Assembly: GCA_003567055.1 (NCBI GenBank)
Contig: PXAW01000299.1
Location: 1-6,063, forward strand
Length of the DNA: 6,063 nucleotides
Origin: Hyphomicrobiales bacterium
GTDB lineage: Bacteria; Pseudomonadota; Alphaproteobacteria; Rhizobiales; Beijerinckiaceae
Reading direction: 5' to 3'
Positions 5,518-6,063 of this stretch are shown piece by piece (position 1 is the stretch's first letter; the number at the start of each line of letters is the position of its first letter). Below the pieces are notes generated by a model, which searched no databases, was not told where the DNA came from, and saw nothing but the letters and a program-made list of their open reading frames with translations. Position numbers and translations under genes: made by a program.

Positions 5518-5613
5518 CGAAAACCATATACAGTCGTGCGCCCAAGATGCTTCCGCCAGGCAACCTCGTGCAGTATCCGCAGCATGGGAGACGCATGAGC
5601 TACCGCCGAACGG

Positions 5614-6063
5614 TCAACCTTCAATGCGGAACCGATACCCGCCACGGCAGAGTCTGAGAGCTTTGCGGATCGCTTTCGTCGAAACCTCCGGATCAAACCG
5701 CTCGGGATCAAACTTCCGCCCGGCCCAGCGGCGCATAGCTTTGTATTCCTCGTGTGAGGGATCGTTCCAGGCTTCAAGGAATTCTGCATAGCCGAATGGC
5801 CCGCCGACGTCTTCCGGCGGCGCATTTCGGGCGCCGTCGACACATATAGGATACTGTGTTCCGATCTCCCCGGCGACGCGCTTCAAACTGATATCGTGGA
5901 CCCACCCGTCACCAAAATCATACTCGTACAGAATGGTTGGCGGATCATTCGGATAGAAGGAAAAATCGTTGAGGCGGACATTCGTGGCCTCGAAAGTCTC
6001 AGGGCTGTCCATGTCGGCGAAACCATCATCAAACTCTGGTGCGCCAAAAACCAGCCCGCCAAC
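5614..6063 (-). CDS. pRiA4b ORF-3-like family protein (5' truncated by the window edge)
   Basis: The frame is open to the last base, so the N-terminus lies outside the window; 149 residues are visible. Family signatures are clear: VRLNDF, YDFGDGWVH (48-56 of the visible part), a C-DG-RN-PPEDVGG block (74-88), GYAEFLEAW, DPSHEEY and the end FDPERFD (118-124). These define the plasmid pRiA4b ORF-3 family, also called the IS1096 passenger TnpR-like family. No enzymatic activity is established for it, and despite that name no resolvase or transposase motif is seen. Members are frequent on plasmids and near mobile elements in alphaproteobacteria. An internal ATG at 6012 could be mistaken for the start, but LVFGAPEFDDGFAD upstream matches the family's usual lead-in. 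It is transcribed leftward, towards the palindromic promoter region, and no clear terminator follows it. Confidence 0.88.
   Translation of the reverse strand, partial: VGGLVFGAPEFDDGFADMDSPETFEATNVRLNDFSFYPNDPPTILYEYDFGDGWVHDISLKRVAGEIGTQYPICVDGARNAPPEDVGGPFGYAEFLEAWNDPSHEEYKAMRRWAGRKFDPERFDPEVSTKAIRKALRLCRGGYRFRIEG

Noticed and set aside
5614..6012. Calling the pRiA4b-like gene complete from the ATG at 6012
   Set aside because: The frame is open to the window edge and the residues before this Met match the family, so the gene is truncated rather than starting here.

Overview
The window looks like chromosomal DNA of a GC-rich alphaproteobacterium. This is an inference from the strong GC bias at third codon positions, the AGGAGG-type ribosome binding sites and the gene families present. 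No rRNA or marker gene fixes the genus. I recognise six protein genes, two of them cut by the window edges. I see no tRNA, rRNA, CRISPR array or intact insertion sequence.

Bases 1-2126 hold a membrane and stress module. On the + strand is the end of a GPH/MFS-type transporter, overlapped by a DUF3833 lipoprotein gene. Converging on them from the - strand is a two-gene unit, a classical short-chain dehydrogenase followed by an NTF2/SnoaL-like protein. From family knowledge, this set (MFS, DUF3833, NTF2-like, SDR) often travels with the ChrR/sigma-E singlet-oxygen regulon and with genes for cyclopropane or furan fatty acid modification. The sigma factor and the lipid enzymes are not in this window. 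A perfect 12-bp stem-loop sits where the two convergent units meet.

Bases 2127-2583 are a spacer without a convincing gene. Bases 2584-4816 hold a tight leftward egtB-egtD operon for ergothioneine biosynthesis. EgtD makes hercynine (trimethylhistidine) from histidine, and EgtB is the iron enzyme that joins hercynine to a cysteine-type thiol donor as the sulfoxide. EgtB carries a Tyr-Tyr pair in its DinB domain, which suggests the cysteine-using (type II) form. That fits the absence of egtA and egtC here. A lyase for the last step (EgtE type) is not visible.

Bases 4817-5613 are about 800 bp with little protein coding but much structure. They contain a leftward promoter with a perfect TTGACA box whose 17-bp spacer is almost entirely a 16-bp palindrome, and a second 14-bp palindrome just upstream. 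There is also a leader hairpin, a 20-codon ORF with a perfect AAGGAGGT ribosome binding site, a 20-bp tandem duplication and a stem-loop in the egtB leader. This is the least explained part of the window. It may hold a broken small gene or a regulated leader feeding egtBD.

The right edge has the 3' part of a leftward pRiA4b ORF-3-like gene, a family common on mobile DNA. The general picture is of two oxidative-stress modules side by side: a possible photooxidative or lipid stress cluster, and synthesis of ergothioneine, an antioxidant that quenches singlet oxygen. The link is inferred from gene order only.
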